From a virus, in IMG/VR virus record IMGVR_UViG_3300042545_001591, positions 1-53,161 of that record: 53,161 bases of DNA. One strand, given 5' to 3'. The translations under genes were made by a program, and so were the position numbers. Below the pieces are notes generated by a model, which had not been told where the DNA came from, searched no databases, and worked only from the letters and a program-made list of their open reading frames with translations. Positions 40,884-50,474 of this stretch are shown piece after piece. Each line of letters begins with the position of its first letter. Position 1 is the stretch's first letter.

Positions 40884-41140
40884 TAGAAAACCTCCATGGA
40901 TAAGCGGATGTAGTTATCCCTAACAAGAGAGCTAGGTACATACTGACTTCCGTCATAAGCAACTACCTGGTCAACCGCGGCACCGGCAGTATCTATTTGA
41001 GCAAGGGTAATAGAACCGTTAACCACGGCTGTTGGAATAGTTATAACCGTCCATGCGTATCCGGTATATTTCCACGTTTTACCAGAGTCTGTAAAAGTGT
41101 CTCCCGTAGTGGGCGAGTTGGGAAAGTCAATAAGAGGCAT
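40883..41140 (-). CDS. Short DFPNSP-tag protein (copy B)
   Basis: From ATG 41140, three bases past the stop of the 914-aa gene, this encodes 85 aa; a longer frame to 41164 is rejected because IDFPNSPTTGDTF then aligns with the starts of the other tag proteins. After the tag (GKTWKYTGYAW) comes a fibre-like segment VNGSITLAQIDTAGAAVDQV, then YDGSQYVPSS and an end SMEVF. It lacks the collagen piece of copy A. It is probably the docking subunit of the cassette. Confidence 0.65.
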   Translation of the reverse strand: MPLIDFPNSPTTGDTFTDSGKTWKYTGYAWTVITIPTAVVNGSITLAQIDTAGAAVDQVVAYDGSQYVPSSLVRDNYIRLSMEVF

Positions 41141-41142
41141 GA

Positions 41143-43887
41143 TTAAGCCTGCGCTTCCGTCCAAGAAAGACGACTAAATACGGTGGCCGACAAACTTCCC
41201 AAGTTGGTTACCGAGATTATCAACACGTCAGGACCATCCGGATAAATGCCGCTCGATGTGTCAGAACCACCTCCGCCAAGAACGCAGTTTCCCAAGTCTC
41301 GTACCGGGTTTAGGTCGATTGAGTTTGCTCCCGTGCTAACGAAAAACCCACCCGTTACCTCACCGCCAGTAACGGTTGCTCCAGATGTAAAGTTGGCTAC
41401 CTGAGCAAGACTTGATGTTGACACAGAAGGCTTAGTCCAGGTTCTTGTCTGGCTTGGCGTTCCATTCAATGTTGCAGTTACTAGCAGGTTGGCGTTACTA
41501 GTAGTTGTTGTTAAGTCAAGAGCACGCAAAATTAACTGCATTCTATTTATCAACTCACGGCTACCAAAAACACCTGAGGTTCCGTTGTCCACCGACGGGG
41601 ACACTCTAATTGCAAGAATTGCGTTAGTTGCTCCTGCGGCTACGGACACACCAGTTGACTGGCCATAGGTAAAAACCAAAGACTTATCATCGTCGAATCT
41701 GCCGTCCATGATGATTGATGTACCCCAGTGGGAGATGGATGGGGCATATGTAGGATAAGCAAGCTCTACGTTGACAGGGTTGGTTGATGAATAGTTAAAC
41801 GTAACTGGAGCACCGGCCATGGGAATGGCTGCAACAGTAGGACTTGATGCCGTTACTGCTTGGCTTAGCTCGATTGTTGTCGAGTTAGTAATTTTGGAGA
41901 TAAACGTTCCTTCGGGAATGTTTAGACCAGAAAGACGCTGACCAACTTGTAAGTTTGCAATCGACGCCACGGTACACACGTTACTTCCAGTTGAAACAGT
42001 CAGAGCAAGGCTGGGGTTTCCGGTTTGTGCACGGGTAATCCCAGTAAATGTCGTTTCTGTTTTTCCTGTGTAGTTGATAAATTCCCAACCATACAGGTTG
42101 TTCGACACCACTAATGTTCCAGCAGACGGGAAACCGTTAGTACTCGTAACATAAAGCGTTGTTGCTGACGAAGAAAATGTTTGAGTTATTTCCGTATCAG
42201 GCGGCTGAGTCATTGATTCGTATCGTCCAGGCAAGTTTCCTGAGCGCATAAACGATTCACTGTTGGTGTTGTTGTTCAACATTTTGTGACAATACGTTAC
42301 GTTTCCATCTGCGGCACGAAGCCCCCATCTGACAGAACCTGCTCCATACCATGAATAGTCAATGTAAAACATTTGCATTTTACTTAAATCAAGATTGTAT
42401 CCGCTAGGGCCTGTGCCGTCGAATTTATCTACGTTCCAATTTGCTTGGGCAATTTTCGTATCTATGGTTTTAGATACGATAACCATGTCAGCAGTTGCAC
42501 CTCTATATGCGGGGTTGATTGTCATGTTGGTGTCGCTGGATATGTCCATAACTCTGTATGACTGACCGCGCAAAACAATATAGTCACCTGTTTTTAACTG
42601 TTTAGCAAACCTTGTGGGAAAAGATGCATCGGTTTGGTTTATGTCGCAACTTCCGTTAGTCGCACTAACTTTTCCGGATATCTGAAAAGTTGACGAGCGC
42701 CTTACAGCCCATAGTGTCACTCCGTCGAACTCAAAGAACATTCCGTTTTGTTGGTCAAAAATACCAATTCTGTTTACGCAGCCGTACCACGTGGAAACCG
42801 TAATGTAATACTGCCCGGAAGCCGTTGAAGCACTTGGAACACTTAGTGCTATGTAGGTCAAGGTGTTGTAACCAGTAACCGTATAAACAGTAAATGTTCC
42901 GTTGTATGCGGTTTCGTTAGCGTCGTGAACGAAAATAGTAGAGCCGGGCTGAAGGTTGTGTTTTTCTTTTGTTTGTACAGTTACTGTTGTTCCGACTGAA
43001 GTTAGTGAATCCAACTGAAGGTCGGGTTTCAGCAACGTTCCTGAACTCATCTGCACACCCTTACCGGACTGGTATCGGAAGTAACGACGTGTTTGACGAA
43101 TTGCTGATTCGAAGTTTGATGTTCCGTTGGATGAGAAAATTACACCACCATCAAACGGCCTGTGCAAGAACTGAGCCTGCGGCCGTGTGAAAACTTTTCC
43201 AACCGAGAAACCAATTGTGCCTGTTGGAGCTGTAATAACGTTGTATCTAAACGTCACCGCATCTACGATTCCCGTAACGGCAAAAGAACCGTTAGGTGCG
43301 TTGGTTGACGCAGTCAGACCCATTACGGCTATTTCGTTTCCGAGTGACAGTCCGTGAGGAACCGTAGTCACGACAAGAATCGTTGTCCCGGAATAAGTAA
43401 CGCTAGATGGGGCGGCACCTATTTGGGCACCGGTATATATTGCCCCAGTAGAGAAGATTGTTTTGTTGGCATCAAAGATGTTGATGACAGTGCTCGTGTT
43501 AACCGCTTTTGCGGTATACGTGAATGAAGTAGAACCGTTCGATGTTTCCACAAGGTAGTTTCCGTTGGCGATAGCAAGAAAGGTGTCCTGAACAGACACT
43601 GCAGTATTGACTGCAGGCGCTCCACTTGAGCAAGTTACGGTTACTGTTCGTGAACCAGTTGGCTGACTGACTGCTGTTACCGTAGTAATAGGAACCTGGG
43701 TGTTATAAACAAATGGACGGTTGTTGGTTAAACCAAGGTTTTCCCATTTTGAGATTTGTGTACCGTACTCAAAGTCAGTGTCGATAAGTGCCTGAGGCTG
43801 AGATACACGAAACCTGTTAACTGGGTCAACAAGAACAGGCGTTCCATTGACAATTGTGTCACTAGGCGGAAACTGAGATACACCCAT
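41143..43887 (-). CDS. Large virion structural protein (tail/baseplate fibre base)
   Basis: A 914-aa protein. N-terminal NGTPVLVDPVNRFRVSQPQA, DFEYGTQISKWE and LTNNRPFVYN, then beta-rich domains with HGLSLGNEIAVMGLT and KHNLQPGSTIFVHDANETAY, and a core with RPQAQFLHRPFDGGVIFSSN, SAIRQTRRYFRYQSGKGVQM and WYGAGSVRWGLRAADGNVTY. I recall this core from structural proteins of T4-like phages of aquatic bacteria, where it is virion-associated. It may anchor the fibres of this block to the baseplate. Its ATG overlaps the stop of the 101-aa gene, and the copy B cassette starts three bases after its own stop. Confidence 0.7.
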   Translation of the reverse strand: MGVSQFPPSDTIVNGTPVLVDPVNRFRVSQPQALIDTDFEYGTQISKWENLGLTNNRPFVYNTQVPITTVTAVSQPTGSRTVTVTCSSGAPAVNTAVSVQDTFLAIANGNYLVETSNGSTSFTYTAKAVNTSTVINIFDANKTIFSTGAIYTGAQIGAAPSSVTYSGTTILVVTTVPHGLSLGNEIAVMGLTASTNAPNGSFAVTGIVDAVTFRYNVITAPTGTIGFSVGKVFTRPQAQFLHRPFDGGVIFSSNGTSNFESAIRQTRRYFRYQSGKGVQMSSGTLLKPDLQLDSLTSVGTTVTVQTKEKHNLQPGSTIFVHDANETAYNGTFTVYTVTGYNTLTYIALSVPSASTASGQYYITVSTWYGCVNRIGIFDQQNGMFFEFDGVTLWAVRRSSTFQISGKVSATNGSCDINQTDASFPTRFAKQLKTGDYIVLRGQSYRVMDISSDTNMTINPAYRGATADMVIVSKTIDTKIAQANWNVDKFDGTGPSGYNLDLSKMQMFYIDYSWYGAGSVRWGLRAADGNVTYCHKMLNNNTNSESFMRSGNLPGRYESMTQPPDTEITQTFSSSATTLYVTSTNGFPSAGTLVVSNNLYGWEFINYTGKTETTFTGITRAQTGNPSLALTVSTGSNVCTVASIANLQVGQRLSGLNIPEGTFISKITNSTTIELSQAVTASSPTVAAIPMAGAPVTFNYSSTNPVNVELAYPTYAPSISHWGTSIIMDGRFDDDKSLVFTYGQSTGVSVAAGATNAILAIRVSPSVDNGTSGVFGSRELINRMQLILRALDLTTTTSNANLLVTATLNGTPSQTRTWTKPSVSTSSLAQVANFTSGATVTGGEVTGGFFVSTGANSIDLNPVRDLGNCVLGGGGSDTSSGIYPDGPDVLIISVTNLGSLSATVFSRLSWTEAQA

Positions 43888-44192
43888 TACGCTATTTCCA
43901 TTCCACTTATATGAAAGTTTACTGCGACGGAAGAAGCTCCGCCCTTAATTGTTTCGCCGGCTTCAATGACCTGCTTGACGTCAAAAACAGCCATGGAGTT
44001 ACCTGCAATTACGATGTTTGGAGACATGACGATGTTGTTCAAAGTCAGGGTGTAGGTAGCCGGAGCACCCGCCGTATTGGCGATGACGATGCTGGTTACA
44101 ACTGCCGTCGTGCTAGCGGGGGCAGTATATAGAACCGTAGAAAGCGTGGTCGATGCCACTCCACGAAAAAGAGGTTTTGCGGTGTTAGCCAT
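43887..44192 (-). CDS. Small beta-sandwich virion protein (third member)
   Basis: A 101-aa protein (STVLYTAPASTTAVVTSIVI, ANTAGAPATYTLTLNN, VFDVKQVIEAGETIKGG, SVAVNFHISGMEIA). The pattern YTAP..T..VVTSI.IANT and a C-terminal I.G.E resemble the 111- and 124-aa cassette proteins, so three paralogues lie within 13 kb. GAAAGAC precedes the ATG. It is probably a structural partner of the 914-aa protein with which it overlaps. Confidence 0.65.
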   Translation of the reverse strand: MANTAKPLFRGVASTTLSTVLYTAPASTTAVVTSIVIANTAGAPATYTLTLNNIVMSPNIVIAGNSMAVFDVKQVIEAGETIKGGASSVAVNFHISGMEIA

Positions 44193-44210
44193 TATTGTCT
44201 TTCATAATTA

Positions 44211-45980
44211 CTAGAATGCTCCCATTATAACCGCTATGGCGGCATTGTTGCTTACCGAGTCGGCGCTTACCCACTTGAGACCCGTTGCCTGTGATGAATC
44301 GGACTGCAAAACATACCCATTCTGAATTGTTGATAAAGCAGCAACGGCACCGCTGCCTATTCCGACAACAATATCACCCTTAACAGCAAGGGGGAGCGAC
44401 CCTGCAAGCGTTGCCGCACCCACTTGAACCCACGCACCGCCGTAATAAACAGACAATGTCTGACTGGTTGAGTTGTACCACGCTTGACCATTGGCAGGGT
44501 TTGGTGGAGCACTGCTTCCAGTCACCACGCCGATTCCCGAAGTTCCTATTTCAATCCAGAAACTGTCGTATCTAACGAAAGTCAAACCACTGTCAGACTC
44601 AAACCACAAGTCCCCCTCATATGGGTCCGCAGGAGGCGTAGTGGACACGGTCATCAGCGCCGAGCCAATTCTGTAGTAGTAGGTACCGTCGTTGGTGTAC
44701 TCCCAGAGGTCTAGGGTTTCATTCCATCGAAGTCTTACGTCGGCGCTTGAACCGCGGTTAATCTCAATTTCACCCGTAGAAGTAGGGGCCCCTGTCACGT
44801 TTGCGTTAAGGGTGATTTTGTTGTTGGCTACGTCAAGTGTTGCCGTGGTTTGGTTGACAGTGCTACCGGTTACGGTCAGGTTTCCCCCGACCGTAACGTT
44901 GTTGAAAATTACGTTGTCGTTAGGAGAGACTGCTTGCCCAATGCTTATGGTTGGGCTAGCCGTTTCACCAGTGTTGTTGATAATCGTTACGCCGGTTCCC
45001 TCAGTTAAAGAGGCTACGTAATCTCCTGTTGTATCTGTTCCGAGGTTGATGACATCGTTAACCCAGGCTGTTCCATCCCACTTTAAGTAGTCTCCAGATG
45101 AAGGAGTAGGAACGGTCGTATCTGACAAGTTGTCTAAAGTTGCATTAAGCGCAACCTCGGCCGATGAACCCTCACCAGGCGTATGAGTGACCGTTATTCC
45201 TGTTCCTTGCGTAACGCCAGAAACATAGTTGCCTGTGGTCTGTGTTCCCAGTGCTACAGAATCGTTGGCGATTAACGTAGCAATAGATACGTTGCCGCTG
45301 AGGTCTGTATTGACCGTTCCGGTAACACTGCCTGTGAGGGCTATTGTTCTTGTGTAGAAAAGCGCTGAAGCAGTATCGGCGTTACCAATTAATGCTCCAC
45401 GGAAGTTGGTTGCCTGAATATCTCCCGCAGCTCCCGATATAACGTTTGCCGTATTTACTGCCTGAGGGATAAAGGTGAAATATCCTGTCGAGTCGTCAAA
45501 CCCAAAAAATCCTGTTTTAGCTGCTGCTCCAGTGTGCCAACGAAACTCAACACCTCTGTCTTTATTGTCATCGGAAACAAGGGTTGCCATGCCGCCGATG
45601 GTGATGATTTTGTCAGCAGTGAAGTCTGGGTCATTAACCCAACCGGTTCCGTTCCATTTAAGAATGTCACCGGTGGCGATGTTTGTTACGACTACGTCTT
45701 TGAGAGCTTCGAGGTTTGTCTCAGAGTATTGAGCCATCACAAACGCAGTTGTGGCTACCTGTGTGGAGTTGGTATTTACGGCCGCTGTAGGGGCCGTAGG
45801 GGTGCCTGAGATGCCTTGGGGCATGGTAACGGCCCCACTGCTGTGAATCGTGAATAAAGCGGAACCATCGTGGTCTTTAACTTCAAACAGGGATACGTCA
45901 GAACCTTGTACTTTTTGAACAACTATTGACTGGTCGTCAATGTTGAATACCGGAGCGGTGTCAAACCTTTTACGAGCCAT
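44211..45980 (-). CDS. Tail fibre protein with modular repeats
   Basis: A 589-aa fibre with AGGAG before its ATG. Near the start is VSLFEVKDHDGSALFTIHSS, then the TPTAPTAAVNTNSTQVATTA tail-fibre segment. Modules include LEALKDVVVTNIATGDILKW followed by NGTGWVND, LDNLSDTTVPTPSSGDYLKW, and [20 protein letters not shown] near residue 450, which matches modules in the spike and the 1180-aa fibre. QAWYNSTSQTLSVYYGGAWV follows. The C-terminus (GYVLQSDSSQATGLKWVSAD) is a typical fibre end. It has no collagen tract, unlike its two module-sharing relatives. Confidence 0.75.
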   Translation of the reverse strand: MARKRFDTAPVFNIDDQSIVVQKVQGSDVSLFEVKDHDGSALFTIHSSGAVTMPQGISGTPTAPTAAVNTNSTQVATTAFVMAQYSETNLEALKDVVVTNIATGDILKWNGTGWVNDPDFTADKIITIGGMATLVSDDNKDRGVEFRWHTGAAAKTGFFGFDDSTGYFTFIPQAVNTANVISGAAGDIQATNFRGALIGNADTASALFYTRTIALTGSVTGTVNTDLSGNVSIATLIANDSVALGTQTTGNYVSGVTQGTGITVTHTPGEGSSAEVALNATLDNLSDTTVPTPSSGDYLKWDGTAWVNDVINLGTDTTGDYVASLTEGTGVTIINNTGETASPTISIGQAVSPNDNVIFNNVTVGGNLTVTGSTVNQTTATLDVANNKITLNANVTGAPTSTGEIEINRGSSADVRLRWNETLDLWEYTNDGTYYYRIGSALMTVSTTPPADPYEGDLWFESDSGLTFVRYDSFWIEIGTSGIGVVTGSSAPPNPANGQAWYNSTSQTLSVYYGGAWVQVGAATLAGSLPLAVKGDIVVGIGSGAVAALSTIQNGYVLQSDSSQATGLKWVSADSVSNNAAIAVIMGAF

Positions 45981-46031
45981 TATGTTCTCCTAGTTGGCTT
46001 TCTAGCCAGATTGCGTATTCTTTGTAAGCCA

Positions 46032-46889
46032 TCAGAACGTAACCGTTCCTGTTCCTGCTGTAAAACTATAAACTTTATAACCTGCTGGAGTGGTTTTTGT
46101 GTAAGTTAAACCGGCACTGACAGAAGTCAAGTCAGCATAGGAGTTTGGGTAAGAAATAATAACAACCCCGCTACCACCAGCGCCACCTCCAGCAGTTTGA
46201 AAACCTGTATGTGGGTTTGATTCGCCACCTCCACCTCCACCGCCGCCAAGGTTGGTCCCTCCGGCTGTAGGCATATCTGAGTAAGCGGTACCATTGCCCC
46301 CACCACCTGTACCGCCAAAGCCAAAAGTTGTATAACCGCCTGCACCGCCACCGCCAGCGTAAGTAATAGATGTTCCTGTAATGGAACTTGCAAGTCCGTT
46401 ACCACCATTAAGAACTGAACCAGCAGCGCCTGCGCCACCGCCTCCACCACCACGGTTATTATGAATTCCTATTGCGCCGCTATTGCCTTGACCCACTGTT
46501 CCAGCCCCAGCATTTTGCTGAGAAGGCTGGTTGGTTCCACCTCCACCTCCGCCTCCTGAACCACCGCCTGTTGCAACATCGTTTTGACCACCGCTACTAC
46601 CGCCGCCGATAGAAGTAATGGAACTGAAAACAGAATTTTGACCAGCACCGGAAGCAGAATAACCACCAGCAGGCCATGAGCCCCCACCGATACCACCAGC
46701 ACCGACAGTTACGGTAATTGGAACACCTGTGCTAACACTAAATCCTGTTGCGGTGCGGTATCCGCCTCCGCCTCCGCCTCCGCCTGCACCGCCAGATGCT
46801 CCTCCTCCTCCCGCTACAACAAGATATTCGACAGTAGATGGAGGAATTCTTTTCATGACTCCGATTAGTCCAGAGATAACGCCAGCCAT
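46032..46889 (-). CDS. Glycine-rich adhesin
   Basis: A 285-aa protein. After a short N-terminus (VISGLIGVMKRIPPSTVEYL) comes VVAGGGGASGGAGGGGGGGG, with long poly-Gly runs broken by GFSVSTGVPITVTVGAGGIG, FSSITSIGGGSSGG and SITGTSITYAGGGGAGG, and an end VVIISYPNSYADLTSVSAGL followed by YKVYSFTAGTGTVTF. This VEYLVVAGGG...G..VIISYP layout is common in phage and bacterial surface proteins and may fold as polyglycine-II helices. It overlaps the 1180-aa fibre stop (TAATG) and may sit at its tip. Confidence 0.75.
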   Translation of the reverse strand: MAGVISGLIGVMKRIPPSTVEYLVVAGGGGASGGAGGGGGGGGYRTATGFSVSTGVPITVTVGAGGIGGGSWPAGGYSASGAGQNSVFSSITSIGGGSSGGQNDVATGGGSGGGGGGGTNQPSQQNAGAGTVGQGNSGAIGIHNNRGGGGGGAGAAGSVLNGGNGLASSITGTSITYAGGGGAGGYTTFGFGGTGGGGNGTAYSDMPTAGGTNLGGGGGGGGESNPHTGFQTAGGGAGGSGVVIISYPNSYADLTSVSAGLTYTKTTPAGYKVYSFTAGTGTVTF

Positions 46890-49800
46890 TAGGTCAACCC
46901 ATTTCCGCTAATCATCCATGATGTTGAGGTTATTTTTACAGCAGTTGCCATTCCAAAAGGAGCAAGAGTTCTAGAGCCAGTCGTTCCTGGGCCAGCAAGA
47001 TACAGGTCGTCCGATGTGATTGCGATAGTTACCGTTGCACCCGTGCCAGCAATAAATACAATAGTTGCGCCAATAGGCATAGCAACTGTTGCGTTGGCAG
47101 GGATAGTTACCGTACGGGTTGCAGTTGAGTAAATGTGTGTCCCAGCGTCGGCAGCAACGACCCCGTAAGCGCCTGTAGTAGTAGTGTTTTGTGGTAATCC
47201 CATATAACCAAAACCGCTAGTGCCAGTTGAAGTTGTTCCAGCGGCAGGACTGCCGGTAACCGTTCCGGTAAATATTGGGCTCGCTAAGTTGGCTTTTAAG
47301 TTATCTGCAGTTGTTACAAAAGCCGTTGTAGCAATGGCGGTTGTACTATCCGCAGCAGTCTGTGTGGTGGCGATTGTTCCGGTAGGGAGAGTCGGGGTGC
47401 CCGTAAAGGTCGGCGAGTCGGCCTTTGCCATAACATACCAAGCTCCACCATGGGCATAGTACATAAGACCCGTTGCGTTGACGTGGGCAACCATTCCGTG
47501 CCTAGTGCTAGCTATTGGCAGGTCCCCAAAGACGTCATAGACGTTCCATGCCAAATCAGCACTTGCTACTGTCCCAGAAGGGAGAACAACCGTGCCTGTA
47601 AAAGTTGGAGAGGCCAGTGGCGCTTTGGCGTCAATTTGTGTTTGGATTGAAGAAGTAACGCCATTTAGGTAGCCAATTTCGGTATCAGAAACATCAGCAA
47701 CTCTTGCTTGAATCGTTGTCGTATCAACCGAAAGCACATTAGATACAAGATTGATTCCGCTGCCGTTAGTAAGCGTTTGTGCAGCATTAAAAACAGTGTA
47801 AGTAATGTTGTCGGTTCCAATAACAATTGGATTCGTTGGACTGTTATTTATAAAACCATACCCAGCATTGGTATTTCCACCCATAACAAAGCAGAAGTCT
47901 CCAGGAGCCAATTCTCCAGATGGGTTATTATCAGTATCTGTTGCTCTTGTGACTACCCAAGGGGCGCTTACGCTACCGACTGCCGTAATGGTGTAAATAC
48001 CATTTTGTTTTGAATCAGTTTGCGACTTAACAAGGATTCTGCTTCCAACAACTACCGAGGCTCCATCAATAGTACCAATTGAACCATTTGTTGCTTTTGT
48101 TAGAGTTGCACCAACGCCAGCAGTTCCGTTGTTGTATGTTCCAGCGAGGTTACCACTTGTTGCAGCAACCACTGATGCATGGAAATGGACACCAGAAGCA
48201 ATGTTATCAACATACTGTTTTGTTGCTGCTTGCAATGCCGATGCCGGGTCTGCGGCAAGTGTTACTGAACCAGTAAATGTTGGAGAAGCGAGTGGGGCTT
48301 TTGCTGCTAATAGTGTCGAGTCGTTTACCCAAGCGGTTCCGTTCCACTTCAGGATGTCGTCACTAGCAGCAGACGTAATTGTTACATCCGTAAGGTCGTC
48401 AATTGCTCCAACACTGGATGAAACTCCGTTTATCCATGCACTACCGCTCCATTTAACTACATCGTCTACTTGTACGTCTGACATCGTGACGTTTGTTAAA
48501 ACGTTTAGGGATGGAACCGTTACGTTCTCTCCGAGAGTTGATGAGTAGATTACTATACGCACTGAGTCTGCAGCAGGGATAACGCTGAAGTTAACTGTTA
48601 CCGAGCTTGTTGTCGTGGCTTCCCATTGAACTTCGATTACTTCGTACGGACTAGCAACATTGCGCGCCACAACAATAACGTCCCTAGTTGATAACGTGTG
48701 ATTTATTACAAAAGTAGTATTGGTTCCATCGCCGATAGTTCCTACATGAGTTGAGCCCAACGCTCCGTTTGGAGGACCAGAAGGGCCTACTACTCCAGAA
48801 ACGCCAGAAGGTCCTGTCGGTCCTGTCGGTCCTGTTGCACCAGAGATACCAATAAAAGAAATAGTTACTGGGTTAAGTAAACCTGAACCAGTTTCAAAGT
48901 CTGAAGTTAAATCAAACCCAGAATCTTGAGTTAAGTTCGCAATTGTGCCTCGAATGTAATTGCTTGAGTTAATTGAAATTTTTACATAATCGCCATTAGC
49001 AAATGCTCCAGTATTGGAACACGTAATCATGTACGTAAATCCAAGACCAGAAATCGAATCGCCGCTGGCATTTCCGGTAATTCCTGCGTATCCACGACCC
49101 GTTGCACCAGTTGGTCCAGTTGGACCCGTAGGACCAACTATCGATGAAGGCGTTCCAGATACACCCGACACTCCAGATACACCAGAAACTCCGCTAACAC
49201 CACTTACGCCTTGAGGGCCGGTTGGTCCAGTTGGGCCTACAGGTCCAATACCACCAGTTTCAACCCATTGAATATTGTCAGTACCGATTTTGATGGCGTT
49301 GTTTGCGGCAGTACCTGTAACGGTTTGAATATATGTTCTGCCTGCTTTATCGCCTGCTTCAACAAGACAGAAGTCTCCGTTTTCAACTTCGCCAGCAAGG
49401 CTGTTATCAAAGTCGGTTGCGCGAGTAAACCTGTGCTTTGAACCACCGGAGCCAAGACTTGTTACGGTATAAATACCATTTTCAATCGGATTAGTTCTCC
49501 CCGAAAAAAGAACACGGTCACCAACAACAATTGTTGCTCCGCCTGCTGTAGAAATAGCACCATTGGCATCTGCTTCAATGTAGGCACCAACACCGTAGCC
49601 TTCACTTGCATCTGCAGTTCCAGCAAAGTAAGTACTTGCGCCTTGCGTGTCAACAACCGTAGTTACAGTGGCGTGAGCATTTTGTGCTCCAGGAACACCA
49701 CTTACACCCGAAACACCGCTGACTCCCGAAACACCTTGTGGACCAGAAGGACCGGTCGGACCAGAAGGACCAGCTACGGACGAAGGTGTTCCGCTTACGC

Positions 49801-50431
49801 CGGAAACGCCAGAAACACCACTTACGCCAGATACGCCTTGTGGACCAGAAGGACCAGAAGGACCAGACGGACCCGAAGGACCAAGAGGCTGTGGTCCAAC
49901 TTCAACCCAATGAGAGTCGTAGTAAATAAAAGTTTTACCAGTATCGGACTCAAACCAAATCTGACCAGAAACAGGAGTGCTCGGAGCGGTGTCGGAGATT
50001 GTTGCTCCACCTGCAGCGTTGGCGTTCACCCAAGCAGTGCCGTTCCATTGCAAAACCTGATTAGTTGTAATGCTTGTTATTGTTACGTCGGTTAAGTCAT
50101 CAATGGATGCGACAGTCGATGCAGTGCCTGGAACAAACTTGGTTCCGTTAAATTTGAGAACCTGGTCACCGCTTGCGCCAGTCGTGTCTACTTCTATTCC
50201 GTCAATGAAAAGGGCGGGGACCTTAAAGGTGTCGTCTGTTTTTAAAACGTTTGCTTCGTCGCGATACAGGTTTACATCGCCGGCAGTTTCTCCATCACCC
50301 CAAACAAGACGTCCGCCACCTTGAATTTGAAGTCTTGCGAAAGTATCTTGGTCTACAAAAATTGTCAACCCATCAGAGCCAGCAGACGACAGCTGCTTAA
50401 TAGCAATAGGGGTTATAAATTTTTGAGCCAT
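46889..50431 (-). CDS. Long collagen-containing tail fibre
   Basis: At 1180 aa this is the longest fibre. The N-terminus MAQKFITPIAIKQLSSAGSD matches the 434-aa fibre start. IDDLTDVTITSITTNQVLQW (about 110) recurs near 670. QIWFESDTGKTFIYYDSHWV (about 153) is the module shared with the spike and the 589-aa fibre. Three collagen-like blocks lie at about 180-247, 393-447 and 527-550 ([23 protein letters not shown]). Two copies of a domain with GDRVLFSGRTNPIENGIYTV / GSRILVKSQTDSKQNGIYTI lie near 285-380 and 750-870. TPTLPTGTIATTQTAADSTT leads to a beta C-terminus. GTPSS, GVPG and GPS blocks could be hydroxylated or glycosylated. Confidence 0.85.
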   Translation of the reverse strand: MAQKFITPIAIKQLSSAGSDGLTIFVDQDTFARLQIQGGGRLVWGDGETAGDVNLYRDEANVLKTDDTFKVPALFIDGIEVDTTGASGDQVLKFNGTKFVPGTASTVASIDDLTDVTITSITTNQVLQWNGTAWVNANAAGGATISDTAPSTPVSGQIWFESDTGKTFIYYDSHWVEVGPQPLGPSGPSGPSGPSGPQGVSGVSGVSGVSGVSGTPSSVAGPSGPTGPSGPQGVSGVSGVSGVSGVPGAQNAHATVTTVVDTQGASTYFAGTADASEGYGVGAYIEADANGAISTAGGATIVVGDRVLFSGRTNPIENGIYTVTSLGSGGSKHRFTRATDFDNSLAGEVENGDFCLVEAGDKAGRTYIQTVTGTAANNAIKIGTDNIQWVETGGIGPVGPTGPTGPQGVSGVSGVSGVSGVSGVSGTPSSIVGPTGPTGPTGATGRGYAGITGNASGDSISGLGFTYMITCSNTGAFANGDYVKISINSSNYIRGTIANLTQDSGFDLTSDFETGSGLLNPVTISFIGISGATGPTGPTGPSGVSGVVGPSGPPNGALGSTHVGTIGDGTNTTFVINHTLSTRDVIVVARNVASPYEVIEVQWEATTTSSVTVNFSVIPAADSVRIVIYSSTLGENVTVPSLNVLTNVTMSDVQVDDVVKWSGSAWINGVSSSVGAIDDLTDVTITSAASDDILKWNGTAWVNDSTLLAAKAPLASPTFTGSVTLAADPASALQAATKQYVDNIASGVHFHASVVAATSGNLAGTYNNGTAGVGATLTKATNGSIGTIDGASVVVGSRILVKSQTDSKQNGIYTITAVGSVSAPWVVTRATDTDNNPSGELAPGDFCFVMGGNTNAGYGFINNSPTNPIVIGTDNITYTVFNAAQTLTNGSGINLVSNVLSVDTTTIQARVADVSDTEIGYLNGVTSSIQTQIDAKAPLASPTFTGTVVLPSGTVASADLAWNVYDVFGDLPIASTRHGMVAHVNATGLMYYAHGGAWYVMAKADSPTFTGTPTLPTGTIATTQTAADSTTAIATTAFVTTADNLKANLASPIFTGTVTGSPAAGTTSTGTSGFGYMGLPQNTTTTGAYGVVAADAGTHIYSTATRTVTIPANATVAMPIGATIVFIAGTGATVTIAITSDDLYLAGPGTTGSRTLAPFGMATAVKITSTSWMISGNGLT

Positions 50432-50474
50432 GACCTCAGTCGTTTCTCTTGTTAATGCCCCTCAGGGCTAAGCG

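Larger units (their letters stand above)
34655..41140 (-). repeat. Duplicated nine-gene cassette, copy B
   Basis: Second copy of the cassette, with a His-rich instead of an Asn/Thr-rich adhesin. Between the copies lie the 372-aa, 71-aa and 94-aa genes, the 338-aa collagen fibre and the 88-aa protein. Proteins differ enough between copies that the duplication is old or the copies were acquired separately. Confidence 0.8.
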
